In this document: positions 52,373 to 60,969 of the stretch, piece by piece | How positions within the stretch are numbered: position 1 is the first letter of the stretch | How the letters are laid out: every line of letters starts with the position of its first letter | From: Trebonia kvetii | Lineage (GTDB): Bacteria > Actinomycetota > Actinomycetes > Streptosporangiales > Streptosporangiaceae | Length of the DNA: 64,000 nucleotides | Assembly (NCBI RefSeq): GCF_007827045.1 | Contig: NZ_RPFW01000013.1 | Location: forward strand, 1-64,000 | Direction of reading: 5' to 3' | The notes under the pieces: model-generated | What the model was told of the DNA's origin: nothing | What the model saw: the letters and a program-made list of their open reading frames with translations, nothing else | The model's database searches: none | Made by a program: the position numbers and the translations under genes

Positions 52373-52740
52373 GGTTCCCTCATCAAACGCCCTCGGTGCA
52401 GCGCTGACAACGTTCCCGCACACCAAACACGAGGGGGTGTCTCTGTCCTCACATCCCATGGCGTTTGTCGCCACTTCGCGGTGGCGGTGCCGCCAAGAAT
52501 GTACCGGAAGGCCGGCTCTAGGGGGACACGCCATACCCCCATGCGCCGTCTCACGATCGAAGCCACCTACGACGTCTGACACGCGGATCGTCCCCAGACG
52601 GAGCCAATCCGTCTGGGGACGGACCTTACGGCCCGCTAACGCCTTCCTTGCATGGCGAACCGCCCGGCGGGGCCCGGCCGTTTCCCAGCGTGACACTCCG
52701 GAGCCGCACCGGGGAAGGGAAGGGTAGGGGAACCAGCCAT
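52373..52740. other. Intergenic with mini-ORF and hairpins
   Basis: No standard gene. On the plus strand GGGGG (52521) and CCCCC (52536) can pair immediately before a 12-codon frame (52541-52579, MRRLTIEATYDV), and a long hairpin follows. Promoter of the LysR gene should lie at the left end. Confidence 0.4.
52589..52621. terminator. Perfect 14-base-pair hairpin
   Basis: Arms CGTCCCCAGACGGA and TCCGTCTGGGGACG around a five-base loop, starting 10 bases after the mini-ORF stop. No T-tract. May terminate or attenuate plus-strand transcripts. Confidence 0.7.
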
Positions 52741-52890
52741 GCCTGACGCCGCCGAGCCCGAGACCGCATTCACCCCTGGTCAGCTCACCGCCCAGCTAGC
52801 CACCCTGGTACACGGCCCGTACGGCGACGCCGACACCGCCGCCGCCCTTTACCGTCTGCCGCAGCTCCTGTACCAGATCCGCGCCCGAGA
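52741..52890 (+). pseudogene. 5' fragment of an unknown gene cut off by transposase sequence
   Basis: After a GGGAAGGGAAGGG purine tract the frame encodes about 50 plausible residues (MPDAAEPETAFTPGQL, then LATLVHGPYGDADTAAALYRL, then PQLLYQIRARDG). It then runs into the antisense of an ISAs1 transposase fragment. The parent family is not recognised; the true 3' part is gone. Confidence 0.45.
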
Positions 52891-53165
52891 CGGGCCAGGA
52901 CCTGGCCGCCGGCCGAGCGGCCCCACTGCGCGATCGCGACGACCGAGTCGTGGCCCGCCGCGCTCATCGCGCACACCCCGAGGGCCAGCAGCGTGGCCAG
53001 CCCGTAGCGCCGTCCCCTGCCGGCCACGCGGATCGGGCACCGATCCCAGCCGCGCCAGCAACCCGGATCACCAGACGGATCGGTCGCCACCAGGGGGTTC
53101 CCACCGCCCAGACATGCCGCGAGCAGGACAGAGGACTGGAACTGCAAAGATGGACCGACGAGCAC
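52884..53165 (-). mobile_element. Degenerate ISAs1-family transposase fragment
   Basis: On the minus strand the ISAs1 N-terminal region is recognisable: LGSVPDPRGRQG in one frame, continuing after a one-base shift near 53020 as GRRYGLATLLALGVCAM, then DSVVAIAQWGRSAGGQVLARLG. The DDE catalytic domain is missing. No terminal inverted repeats were found, and homology ends abruptly at about 52884 where the unrelated gene fragment begins. Cannot transpose by itself. Confidence 0.6.
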
Positions 53166-53343
53166 GGCACTCCCATGATCATGAGCTTAGAGAACTCCAT
53201 GATCTCCCAGCGCCGTGCTCGTTCGTCACTCCAGGCCCGCCAGTCACAACAGCCTCAAACCCGGTCAGGCACGGAACACTCCGGGGTCCTGCCGCTCCAT
53301 GGGCTGCGAGCCGCCATTCTTTTCATCCGAGGAACGCTTGCCT

Positions 53344-54291
53344 TTATAGGCGGGCTACGATCTCTTCGTCTATTAGGGCTGTTATAGAGGTTCGCTGGGA
53401 GCCGCCCCCTTCCACGTGGGCGGTTACGGTTACCACCGCTTCCTTATCCGGGGAGATTATGCAGAGCTGGCCGTAGAGGCCTGCCATTTTGTACGTTGTT
53501 TCCCCGGGGGTGCACCAGACGCCGAGGCCGTAACTGTCCGAGAGGCGGAAGCCTTCGTCTGTTGGGTCCTGCACGGTCGGGACGGTCTCTGTCGCGATTC
53601 GTGCGCAGTATTCGGCGGGGACCAGCTGGCGGCCTTCGTGGCGGCCCTCGTCGAGCAGGAGGCGGCCGAAGCGGGCCAGTTCGGACGTCCTCAGGTAGAG
53701 GGCGCTCTCCGCTACCGGGTGGCCGAGGGGGCAGGTGTGCCACTGGGGGTTGTGGATGGCCAGCGGGGTGAAGAGGCGGGGCAGCAGGTAGTCGCGGACG
53801 TTGGCGCCGGTCGCGGCGCGCAGGGCGCGGGCCGCTACGTACGGGCCGATGCCGGTGTACCTGAAATACGTGCCGGGCTCGTGCGCGAGCGGGGTCGCGA
53901 AGAAGTCAGCGGCTAGGTCCGGGACTACGACGGGGTCGTAGGCGGACCAGAAGTACGGGCTGCCGGACGTCATCATGAGCAAGTGCCGGAGCGTGACCTG
54001 GTCCAGGCGGGGCGCGGCAGAGCCGGCTAGCTCGGGGTAGTACTTGAGGGCGGGGTCGTCCAGGGCGAGGCGGCCTTCGGCTTCGGCGATGCCAAGCGCT
54101 ACGGACGTAAAGGTCTTCGAGACCGACCGCACGTCGACTCGGTCGTCCGAGCGGAGCCTGCGTTCGACCGGCTCGGCACCGCGGCGGTAGATGTGCACTC
54201 CGTAGAGTTCCATGCCCTCTCGTTCGGCGGACCGGACCAGGGCGTCAATGAGTTCTCGCACGGCGGGGAGCCTAATAGCGGGGTCCGACAT
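53344..54291 (-). CDS. Serine hydrolase, beta-lactamase/class C-like
   Basis: A 315-residue penicillin-binding-protein-fold hydrolase. The SxxK nucleophile is in VRSVSKTFTSVALG (about residue 60), the helix LMMTSGS follows, a YxN-like position lies at FRYTGIGPYV, and YGLGVWCT is near the end. There is no signal peptide, so it is cytoplasmic, unlike true beta-lactamases; relatives are esterases or peptidases. Start at 54291 favoured; an ATG at 54315 is possible. Codon usage is a little less GC-rich at the third position than its neighbours (many ...TAC/GGG and T-rich stretches), hinting at a different origin. Confidence 0.85.
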   Translation of the reverse strand: MSDPAIRLPAVRELIDALVRSAEREGMELYGVHIYRRGAEPVERRLRSDDRVDVRSVSKTFTSVALGIAEAEGRLALDDPALKYYPELAGSAAPRLDQVTLRHLLMMTSGSPYFWSAYDPVVVPDLAADFFATPLAHEPGTYFRYTGIGPYVAARALRAATGANVRDYLLPRLFTPLAIHNPQWHTCPLGHPVAESALYLRTSELARFGRLLLDEGRHEGRQLVPAEYCARIATETVPTVQDPTDEGFRLSDSYGLGVWCTPGETTYKMAGLYGQLCIISPDKEAVVTVTAHVEGGGSQRTSITALIDEEIVARL

Positions 54292-54536
54292 TCGCGGCTG
54301 TCTGTGCCGCGTCACTATGGCCCCGCCCGGATAGACCGGCGGGCAGTTGGGTGTATCCGCCTAACGGCGGGACGCGGGTCCGCTATCCCCTAGCGTCGTC
54401 GTGATCTTTAGCCTCGCGAGCTGCCTGGCGGCCGCGCAACGACTCCTTCGCCGCCTATGACCCTGCCGTCATCCGTGGTGGCGCGGAGGCGCAGGTTCGC
54501 CAGAACCCCACCGTCCCCCGGTCCTCAGCTCACAGC

Positions 54537-54584
54537 GCAACAACGGAAGTTGGCGTTGTTGCTTTGTAATGATGTAATCAAAGT
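54537..54584 (+). promoter_or_regulatory. Promoter/operator of the serine protease gene
   Basis: Inverted repeat GCAACAACG...CGTTGTTGC (54537-54562, eight-base loop) is followed by TGTAATGATGTAATCA, a direct repeat of TGTAAT that could serve as -10 and operator. There is no ribosome site before the ATG at 54585, so the mRNA may be leaderless. Confidence 0.5.
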
Positions 54585-55544
54585 ATGGCTGTAGATGAAC
54601 CGCTTGACGCGTACTCGCGCGTCGTAGTTACCGTGGCGGAGCGGCTTACCTCCAAGGTCGCTAGCCTGCGCGTGCCTTACTCTGGGGGTGCCGGGCGCGG
54701 GCCTGGCGGGCGCGGGTCCGGGGAGAGTCTCGGGTCTGGCGTGGTGTTCACGGCGGACGGGTTCCTGCTGACGAACGCGCATGTGGTGGGGCGGGCGAGC
54801 GGCGGGACGGCCGCGTTCTCCGACGGCACGACGACCTCGTTCCAGGTGGTGGGGGCCGATCCGCTGTCCGATCTCGCGGTGCTGCGGGCGACGGGGCCGG
54901 CGCCCGAGCCCGCCGAGCTCGGCGAGGCGGACGAGCTGCGGGTGGGGCAGCTTGTGGTCGCGGTCGGCAACCCGCTCGGGCTGGCCGGGTCGGTCACCGC
55001 GGGCGTGGTGAGCGCCCTCGGCAGGTCGCTGCCTGTCGGCGATCACGGCCTGATCGAGGATGTCATCCAGACGGACGCGGCACTCAACCCCGGCAACTCC
55101 GGCGGCGCGCTGGCCGACGCGCGCGCCCGGGTGGTCGGCATCAACACGGCGGTGGCCGGGGCCGGACTGGGACTCGCCGTCCCGGTGAACGCCACGACCC
55201 GGCGGATCGTCTCAGCGCTGATGCGCGACGGTCGGGTGCGGCGTGCCTACCTGGGCGTGGTCGTGGTGCCCGCCCCGGTGGCGCCGGTGTGGCGGCCGAA
55301 GCTCGGCGGCCGCTCGACCGGCCTGCGGGTCGCGTCGGTGGTGTCCGGCGGCCCGGCCGACCGGGCGGGCCTGCGCACCGGCGACCTGCTGCTCACCGCC
55401 GGCGGGCATGAGGTGGCGACCGCGCAGGACCTGCAGCGCCTCATGTTCGAAGAGGCGATCGGTCACCCGCTGCCGATCACCGTGATGCGCAACGGCGCCC
55501 TGGTCGACGTCATCGCCGAGCCCGCGGAGCTGGTCGCCGCCTAG
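54585..55544 (+). CDS. Trypsin-like serine protease with PDZ domain (HtrA-like), soluble
   Basis: A 319-residue protein. The catalytic triad is complete: H66 in TNAHVV, D96 in SDLAVL, S172 in NPGNSGGAL. A C-terminal PDZ domain (about 225-315) has RTGDLLLTAGGHEVATAQDLQRL. Unlike HtrA/DegP there is neither a signal peptide nor a membrane helix, so it appears cytoplasmic. Likely acts in protein quality control or regulated cleavage. Preceded by an operator-like region and no ribosome site. Convergent with the gene at 55565. Confidence 0.9.
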   Translation: MAVDEPLDAYSRVVVTVAERLTSKVASLRVPYSGGAGRGPGGRGSGESLGSGVVFTADGFLLTNAHVVGRASGGTAAFSDGTTTSFQVVGADPLSDLAVLRATGPAPEPAELGEADELRVGQLVVAVGNPLGLAGSVTAGVVSALGRSLPVGDHGLIEDVIQTDAALNPGNSGGALADARARVVGINTAVAGAGLGLAVPVNATTRRIVSALMRDGRVRRAYLGVVVVPAPVAPVWRPKLGGRSTGLRVASVVSGGPADRAGLRTGDLLLTAGGHEVATAQDLQRLMFEEAIGHPLPITVMRNGALVDVIAEPAELVAA

Positions 55545-55564
55545 CCCCACGCGGTTGGGCCTGG

Positions 55565-56578
55565 TCAGTAGCCCGGGATCTTCCAGGTCAGGCCGGCGGC
55601 ACGCGTCGCCTTGACGGCCACCCCGTGGCCATAGTCGGGGCCGGGACCGCCGAGATTGTAGTGGTGACCGCCGATGGTCAGGGTTGTGTACTCGCAGGCG
55701 TCCAGCGAGATGGCGGCGGCAGCGAGCGCGTGCGCGCCAGGCTGGGCGGCGAAGGTCAAGGTGAGCGCGCCGTAGCCGTTTGGCTGGCAGCCCGCGTAGA
55801 TGGCGGGCGAGGCGGACTGCATGGTGTTGACGAGTTTTACCAGCGCGGCGACCTTGGCCTTGGCCGTGACGCTCACCGATTTGGGCGGCTTGCTGTGCCC
55901 GTTAGCCAGAGGAGCCAGGGTGAGCGTGGCCGCGTGCACGTCGCCGGACGAGATCATGGAGGCGGCGGCCCGCGCCGGTACCCAGGTCACCTGCGCGTCC
56001 ACCCGGACGTCTGTCGTGTTCGCGCCTGCCGGGATCACCTCGACGAGCATGCCGCGGGAGTCGAGCAGGCGGGTGATCGCGGGCAGCGCGTACATGTCGA
56101 AGCGGAAGCTCACGCCCCCGGCGGCAGACCCGGAGCCGCTGCCCGTCCGCGCGAAGGACTTGGGTGCATGGTGCGACTCCCAGGCGAGCACCGCCTGCGG
56201 CGTGCCTGGTGCCCGATACCACGCTGCCTTGTCGATCAGGTCGGAGTCGCCTGGGGCCTGCGGTGGCTTCTTCAGGGCGCCGCCGCCTGCTGACGGGGCT
56301 TGCGTCAGCCGCGCGGCACCCGGGGGTACCGCGAAGGCGGCTAGTATGCCGGCGGCGTCCGCCTCGGCGCGCTGCTTGGGCGACAGGTCCGTGGTGGCCG
56401 GGCGGGACGACCCGGGAGCCGTGACATGGGCCGCCGCCACCTTCGTCGGGCCGGCGGCGTGCACCGCGGCGCAGCCCGCGCCCGCCAGCGTCAGCATGGT
56501 GGTCAGGGCAAGCACGCGGGCGTGCCGTCTCGCGTGAGTGCGGTCGTGCCGGGCCGGGGGACGCGGAAACCATGTCAT
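55565..56578 (-). CDS. Putative secreted or lipid-anchored protein, unknown family
   Basis: A 337-residue protein. A basic N-terminus (RHDRTHARRHARVLAL) leads into a hydrophobic stretch TTMLTLAGAGCAAVHA, which looks like a signal peptide. The cysteine at the end would be a lipobox if GAGC is accepted, though the -3 position is not the usual Leu. The rest is Ala/Pro-rich with a low-complexity linker and then a folded domain ending NLGGPGPDYGHGVAVK. No catalytic motif recognised. Start at 56578 chosen to begin the signal peptide. Probably outside the cell. Confidence 0.6.
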   Translation of the reverse strand: MTWFPRPPARHDRTHARRHARVLALTTMLTLAGAGCAAVHAAGPTKVAAAHVTAPGSSRPATTDLSPKQRAEADAAGILAAFAVPPGAARLTQAPSAGGGALKKPPQAPGDSDLIDKAAWYRAPGTPQAVLAWESHHAPKSFARTGSGSGSAAGGVSFRFDMYALPAITRLLDSRGMLVEVIPAGANTTDVRVDAQVTWVPARAAASMISSGDVHAATLTLAPLANGHSKPPKSVSVTAKAKVAALVKLVNTMQSASPAIYAGCQPNGYGALTLTFAAQPGAHALAAAAISLDACEYTTLTIGGHHYNLGGPGPDYGHGVAVKATRAAGLTWKIPGY

Positions 56579-56675
56579 GCTGATTGGACGGCGGCGTTTC
56601 CGCTCTGGTTCCCCGCTTGTCCGGCGGCCCGGCCGGGAGGGTAGTGCGTGGCGGCTCGTAGCCACAACCATCCGG

Positions 56676-57230
56676 TTAGCCACGTGGGTCAGCCGCCAGG
56701 CGGAGCGGGTCGGCGAGGAAGCGGTCGATGTCCCGACGGCTGCGGAGCCGGATGAAGGCCAGGTGCGCGTTGGCCGGGTCCTTGGCGGCCGCGGCGTACC
56801 GGTCGCGATACTCACCGTGCTTGTGCCACGCCCAGGAGATGACCGACTCCTCCGGGTCCCAGCGGAAGAAGTTGGCCACCGGCTCGCGATTGCCGTTCCA
56901 CAGCTCCTCCCGCGTCAGCGCCCGGCGCACAGTCCGCCAGGTGACCTGCCGCATGATGGTGCGCCTTGGCAGGTCGAGCCAGACGACGGTGTCCGCGCGG
57001 GCCCAGACGACCGGCCGCACGGCGCCGTAGTTGCCGTCGATGACCCAGCCGTCCTCGTCCGCCCGTGCCGCGACGACCCGCTTGAACTCATCGGACGGCA
57101 GCGGTTCCCAGCCCGGCTGGTGGAACACGCTGTCCAATTCGAGATACGGCACGCCGAGGGTGGCGGCCAGCCTCCTGGCCAGGGTGGACTTGCCGGAACC
57201 GGAGTTTCCGACCACGGAGACGCGGCGCAC
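56676..57230 (-). CDS. P-loop kinase, adenylate kinase-like (topology-modulation type)
   Basis: A 184-residue P-loop protein. Walker A is GNSGSGKST at residues 8-16, followed by LARRLAATLGVPYLELDSVFHQPGW, the DGNYG substrate loop, VVWLDLPRRTIMRQV and the lid helix with RRAL. The pattern belongs to FLAP-type/topology-modulation kinase-like proteins common in actinobacteria, with no known substrate. There is no ATG at the domain start; GTG 57230 gives the expected VRRVSVVG beginning. Confidence 0.85.
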   Translation of the reverse strand: MRRVSVVGNSGSGKSTLARRLAATLGVPYLELDSVFHQPGWEPLPSDEFKRVVAARADEDGWVIDGNYGAVRPVVWARADTVVWLDLPRRTIMRQVTWRTVRRALTREELWNGNREPVANFFRWDPEESVISWAWHKHGEYRDRYAAAAKDPANAHLAFIRLRSRRDIDRFLADPLRLAADPRG

Positions 57231-57339
57231 GAAGGCGGACCCTAACACGGCGTAACGCCGGTGCACCAGCGGTTTCCCCCAGGCGCGGCGGTCTGGGCAA
57301 GAGGGCATTGTGCCGCCTGAACAGCGAGATCGCAAACCG

Positions 57340-57391
57340 TTGTCCACAGCCGGTGGACAAATCGGGCGCGATATCCACAGCCGGTGGATAC
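57340..57391. promoter_or_regulatory. Cluster of DnaA-box-like sites in two inverted pairs
   Basis: TTGTCCACA (57340), matching the actinobacterial DnaA box, pairs with its inverted copy GGTGGACAA. Twenty-odd bases later TATCCACA pairs with GGTGGATA. The four sites sit about 110-160 bases before the SSB-paralogue gene and could bind DnaA or another dimeric regulator. Confidence 0.5.
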
Positions 57392-57500
57392 CCGGGGCGC
57401 CGCGCCGCACCCGCCAGGCAACGTGGAAGTGCGCCCGGCGGGCAGGGGCCGCCGGGCGCGCGAGAGAGCGACTGAACGCAAGAGGAAGGGGCTGGCCGCA

Positions 57501-58091
57501 ATGAGCCAGGACAACCAGATCACGCTGCGGGGCTACCTGACGCAGGAACCGAGGCTCTTCCAGAGGACGGCCGAGGCGATCCCCGTCACCGAGATCAGGG
57601 TGGGCTCCACCCCGCGGCGACTGAACCGCGAGACGGGGGAGTGGCAGGAAGCGCCCGCGTCGTACTACACCGTCAAGTGCTGGCGACGGCTCGCCATTAA
57701 CGCGGCGAGTTCGCTGCACAAGGGCGACACGGTAATCATCAGGGGCCGGTTCTATACGAACACCTGGATCGACAGCCAGCAGCAGACCAGGACGTCGCTT
57801 GAGATCGAAGCGGATTCGCTCGGGCATGACCTGGCCTACGGCTGGTCTCATTTCCTGCGGGGCGTCCGTCAGCAGTCACGCGACAACGGCGGCGGCGACG
57901 GCGGCGAGCTGGCCCGGCAGGAAACGTCCGATACGGCCGAGGCGTTTGAGGCATCTGAGGCTGCTGATGCGTTCGACACGCCCGGCGGCGACGGCGCTCT
58001 CGGTGACCTCGAGGCCGGCCTGGCGGCGTCCGAGGCGGGTCTGCCGGACTCGCTCGCGGGGCTGGCCGAGCCCGAGGCGGTGCCGTTCTAA
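57501..58091 (+). CDS. ssb: Single-stranded DNA-binding protein paralogue
   Basis: A 196-residue SSB. The OB-fold spans residues 1-110 (NQITLRGYLTQEPRLF, RVGSTPRRL, YYTVKCWRRLAINAASSLHKGD, VIIRGRFYTNTW). The tail is acidic (EAFEASEAADAFD) and ends EAVPF, keeping the Pro-Phe tip that recruits partner proteins. Not beside rpsF/rpsR, so this is probably the SsbB-type second copy used in chromosome segregation or competence in actinomycetes. ATG 57501 chosen with AGAGGAAGGGG upstream. Possible DnaA control from the sites ahead. Confidence 0.85.
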   Translation: MSQDNQITLRGYLTQEPRLFQRTAEAIPVTEIRVGSTPRRLNRETGEWQEAPASYYTVKCWRRLAINAASSLHKGDTVIIRGRFYTNTWIDSQQQTRTSLEIEADSLGHDLAYGWSHFLRGVRQQSRDNGGGDGGELARQETSDTAEAFEASEAADAFDTPGGDGALGDLEAGLAASEAGLPDSLAGLAEPEAVPF

Positions 58092-58322
58092 CCGACGGCC
58101 AGCCATTGACCTGCCGAAATGCCTTCGTCGGATGCCGCGGTGCCGATATCAGTTACTCATAGTGGTGATAATTTGACGCCGCGGCATCTGATGCTCGAGA
58201 AGCAACCTGAGAATAACGTGCGCCAGAAACAGTTTGCATTTACCATGTTACCTACAGTGACTTGCAGATGGCTAGGCCAGCCGGACGTCGGGGGAAGTCA
58301 AGGAAGGCAACGGGCGACGGGC

Positions 58323-59672
58323 ATGTCAGCAGTCCAGGATGCGGCTAGAGAACGCCAGGAGGTGTGCGGTGGCTCCTCTTGGCGCCCATGGAAGATCCCG
58401 CTGTTCGACGAACCGCTTCCGCTTATCGGTTATGTCACCGGCATGCTGGCCGGGTACCTGGGATTCATGGGCTGGGAGGCTTCACGCACCCCGCTGACCA
58501 GTGGTGACCTGGCGCTGTTCGGCGCGCTGATGGCTTGCGGTGCGATCTGCGCGGAGGCGACGCGCCGTCTAGGCCAGCCGATCGGCGTGTGGCGGGACCT
58601 GCTCTCCGCCTGGTGGCTGCCGGTCGCACTGCTGCTGCCGCCGCTGTACGCGCTGGTTGCGCCGGCTCTGCTCGGCCTGTTTATCTACGTTCGGGTGCGC
58701 CATGGCTCGGTGTACCGGCGAGCGTTCAGCACTGCGGCGCTCGGACTGGCGGGCGCCTGTGCATCCGTGCTGTTCCACGCGCTGACCCCGGTCACCCCAC
58801 CAGGGCAGGTCGCGCTGTGGTTGAGCTACCCTGGCCCGAACGCCTGGCTGCTGCGCCCGCACCCGGCGGTAGTGGCGGTCGGTTGCGCCGTCGCCTTCGC
58901 CGTGATCAACGCTTGCCTGGTCGCAATCGCCGCGTGGCTGGTCGAGTCAGACGCCAGGCTCGCCGACATGCTCTGGGACCGCGAGCGGATGCTCCTCGAC
59001 CTGACCGAGACCTGCTTGGGCATCCTGGTCACCGTCGCCAGTGCGCTCAGCGCGGTGCTGCTCCTGGTGACACTGCCGCCGGTCCTGCTCCTGCAGCGCA
59101 GCCTGCTGCACTCGCAACTCAAGGTGCAGGCGCGCACCGATGCCAAGACCGGGGTACTGAACGCCGGCGCATGGCAGGGCGAGGCCGACCGGGCGATCGG
59201 GCGCGCACTGCGCCGCGGCGAGCCACTCGCCATACTCCTGGCCGACGTCGACCATTTCAAGAACGTCAACGACACGCACGGCCATCTCACCGGCGACGCC
59301 ATGCTCCGTTCGCTGGCGGCCGAGATGCGCCAGCAGGTCCGCGAGTCCGATTTCGTCGGTAGGTTCGGCGGTGAGGAATTCGCGATCCTTCTCGTCGGAA
59401 CCACGGCAGAAGAGGCCTGCCGCGTCGCAGACCGAATTCGCTGTGGCGTCGGAGTAGTTCGCGTGTTCTCCCACGAAAAGATGGTCGGCGTCACAATATC
59501 CGTGGGCGTCTCCATCCTCGGCGATCACGGTCGCGACCTCAATGAACTGCTGGACGCTGCCGACCTGGCTCTATATCGTGCCAAGAGCCAGGGCCGCGAC
59601 AGAATATGCCTCTTCGACCCGGCCGACATGACCAGCCGTACTCCCGAAAACGAGCCAGCTCACCATAGCTGA
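58323..59672 (+). CDS. Membrane diguanylate cyclase (GGDEF domain)
   Basis: A 449-residue protein. After about 30 polar residues come six to eight hydrophobic helices (about 35-265), then a GGDEF domain (about 280-440): ARTDAKTGVLNAGAWQ, LADVDHFKNVNDTHGHLTGD and the active-site FGGEEFAILL. An RxxD inhibitory site five residues before GGEEF is not clear. It would make cyclic di-GMP from two GTP in response to a membrane signal. The longer open frame starts at 58119; the ATG at 58323 with AAGGAAGG upstream is preferred. Monocistronic. Confidence 0.87.
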   Translation: MSAVQDAARERQEVCGGSSWRPWKIPLFDEPLPLIGYVTGMLAGYLGFMGWEASRTPLTSGDLALFGALMACGAICAEATRRLGQPIGVWRDLLSAWWLPVALLLPPLYALVAPALLGLFIYVRVRHGSVYRRAFSTAALGLAGACASVLFHALTPVTPPGQVALWLSYPGPNAWLLRPHPAVVAVGCAVAFAVINACLVAIAAWLVESDARLADMLWDRERMLLDLTETCLGILVTVASALSAVLLLVTLPPVLLLQRSLLHSQLKVQARTDAKTGVLNAGAWQGEADRAIGRALRRGEPLAILLADVDHFKNVNDTHGHLTGDAMLRSLAAEMRQQVRESDFVGRFGGEEFAILLVGTTAEEACRVADRIRCGVGVVRVFSHEKMVGVTISVGVSILGDHGRDLNELLDAADLALYRAKSQGRDRICLFDPADMTSRTPENEPAHHS

Positions 59673-60138
59673 AGCTGAGCGGCGTTAGGTCGAGGAAGAT
59701 CTTGCAAGCCAAGGAGACACCTGCTCCGAAGTGCCCTGATTCCGTCACGTCCTAGTACTATCAAGTAATGGTACTACATCTGCGTCGTTACGCACAGGAT
59801 TTCTACTGGTGATTCCTCTGGTTTCATGCGTGTTGCGGCGGACGCGGCCAGAGATAAATCGCGAAACTTCTATTTCGACGGAAGTAATGAACTCTAAGCA
59901 GGGAAAAGGTTCCGTCTCATAATTAGAGGCTCCCGTAATCAAGGCACGGTGCCTTGTATGAATTCGATTTAACAGTGGCGGCAGAACACAGGCACCGTCC
60001 ATTCCTGCGGCCGCGGTGACACAAGCCGCTCTCGAAGCTTGGCTGCCAGCAGTTGGTGACATCCATGAAATGCGCTATAGAATGCAAGCGGTGAAAGCCG
60101 GGAGATCGCGGGCTCGGCTGGTGGTGCACCCGTGTACC
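59673..60138. other. Gene-free, AT-richer interval
   Basis: No plausible gene. Frames here are short, cysteine/arginine-scattered and lack ribosome sites. GC content is clearly below the surroundings (59750-59960), consistent with decayed or foreign sequence. Confidence 0.45.
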
Positions 60139-60204
60139 AGGTACTTAGGCACCTAAGCGGTAGAGCACCTTAGCAGTGAGGTACCTAGCGTTGAGGCACC
60201 TAGG
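60139..60204. repeat. Iteron-like array of 16-base units
   Basis: AGGYACCTAGG-type elements start at 60139, 60147, 60163, 60179 and 60194. The last four have spacings of 16, 16 and 15, so the array contains about four tandem units resembling AGGCACCTAAGCGGTA plus a partial copy. Each core is nearly palindromic (GGTACC or CCTAGG). Confidence 0.7.
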
Positions 60205-60492
60205 CGACGTGACGGCAGCCTTTGGCGCCAGGCGTGGAACAACCAGGCATGCCAGGCACTTCTCTACTACAGGCGACTCACACGTATGCTGGCAGGTGGC
60301 CGGCGGCGCATGTGCCGATTGGCGCGGGTCGAAGGCGATGGCAAGACGTGGCACATCGTGAACCTGCGCGGTCGCTAGCGAGTACAGCGCCGTGGTCAGC
60401 CCTGACTTTGAGTGACGTAGAGACGTACCGGACCGACGTAGCTGAGGGGTCGCGCGCACCGCGACCACGGAGCGCCTGCGGCCTTGTCGCGG
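60205..60492. other. Intergenic, no gene seen
   Basis: No supported reading frame. It follows the iteron-like array and runs to the end of the channel remnant. No ribosome site was seen. Confidence 0.4.
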
Positions 60493-60768
60493 CTAGCGGC
60501 GGGTTTCCCGCGCAGGCTGTCCGCTGCTGGCGTCTCCCTGCTGCCGGCCACGGCTGACCGCGCCCACGATGACCTTGACCGCGAGCGCGAAGATGACGAG
60601 ATCGGCAATCATCTGCCCGGTGACCACGAGCCGCGCCGCCTGGATCTTGGCCGTGATGTCGCCGAACCCGACCGTCGACAGCACGGTGACGGTGAAGTAC
60701 AGCCCGTCGGTGTGCGTCAGCCAGCCCGTTGCTCCGCCTTGGCCGCAGCCTTCTCCGTACCCTGTCAC
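60493..60768 (-). pseudogene. Truncated two-helix K+ channel
   Basis: The C-terminal half of an Ion_trans_2 potassium channel: pore segment WLTHTDGLYFTVTVLSTVGFGD, with selectivity filter TVGFGD, and the second helix IADLVIFALAVKVIVGAV, then a basic tail. The first transmembrane helix and N-terminus that normally precede are missing; the open frame begins MTGYGEGCGQGG, which is not family-like. No ribosome site at this start. Without the outer helix it should not form a channel. Confidence 0.65.
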
Positions 60769-60969
60769 ACCAGCGCGAACACAGACAGCACCGGCGGCCA
60801 GCGCGCAGCGCAGGGGGGATTGCCGGCCCCGCCAGCTCGACGGTTCATGACTGGGCCAAGCACTCCAAGCGCCGGCCCGACAGCCTTGTTATGTCCGGCT
60901 GCGGTCATGCCGCCAGTAGCGTTTCGCCTTGGGCTGGCGCGGCCTGACGATCAGAACGGGGGCCGGCGC

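Noticed and set aside
54525..55046. 173-codon minus-strand frame
   Set aside because: Antisense to the serine protease gene and its promoter; no motifs.
57340..57391. Possible chromosomal or plasmid origin
   Set aside because: Only four boxes and no dnaA, dnaN, rep or AT-rich unwinding element nearby.
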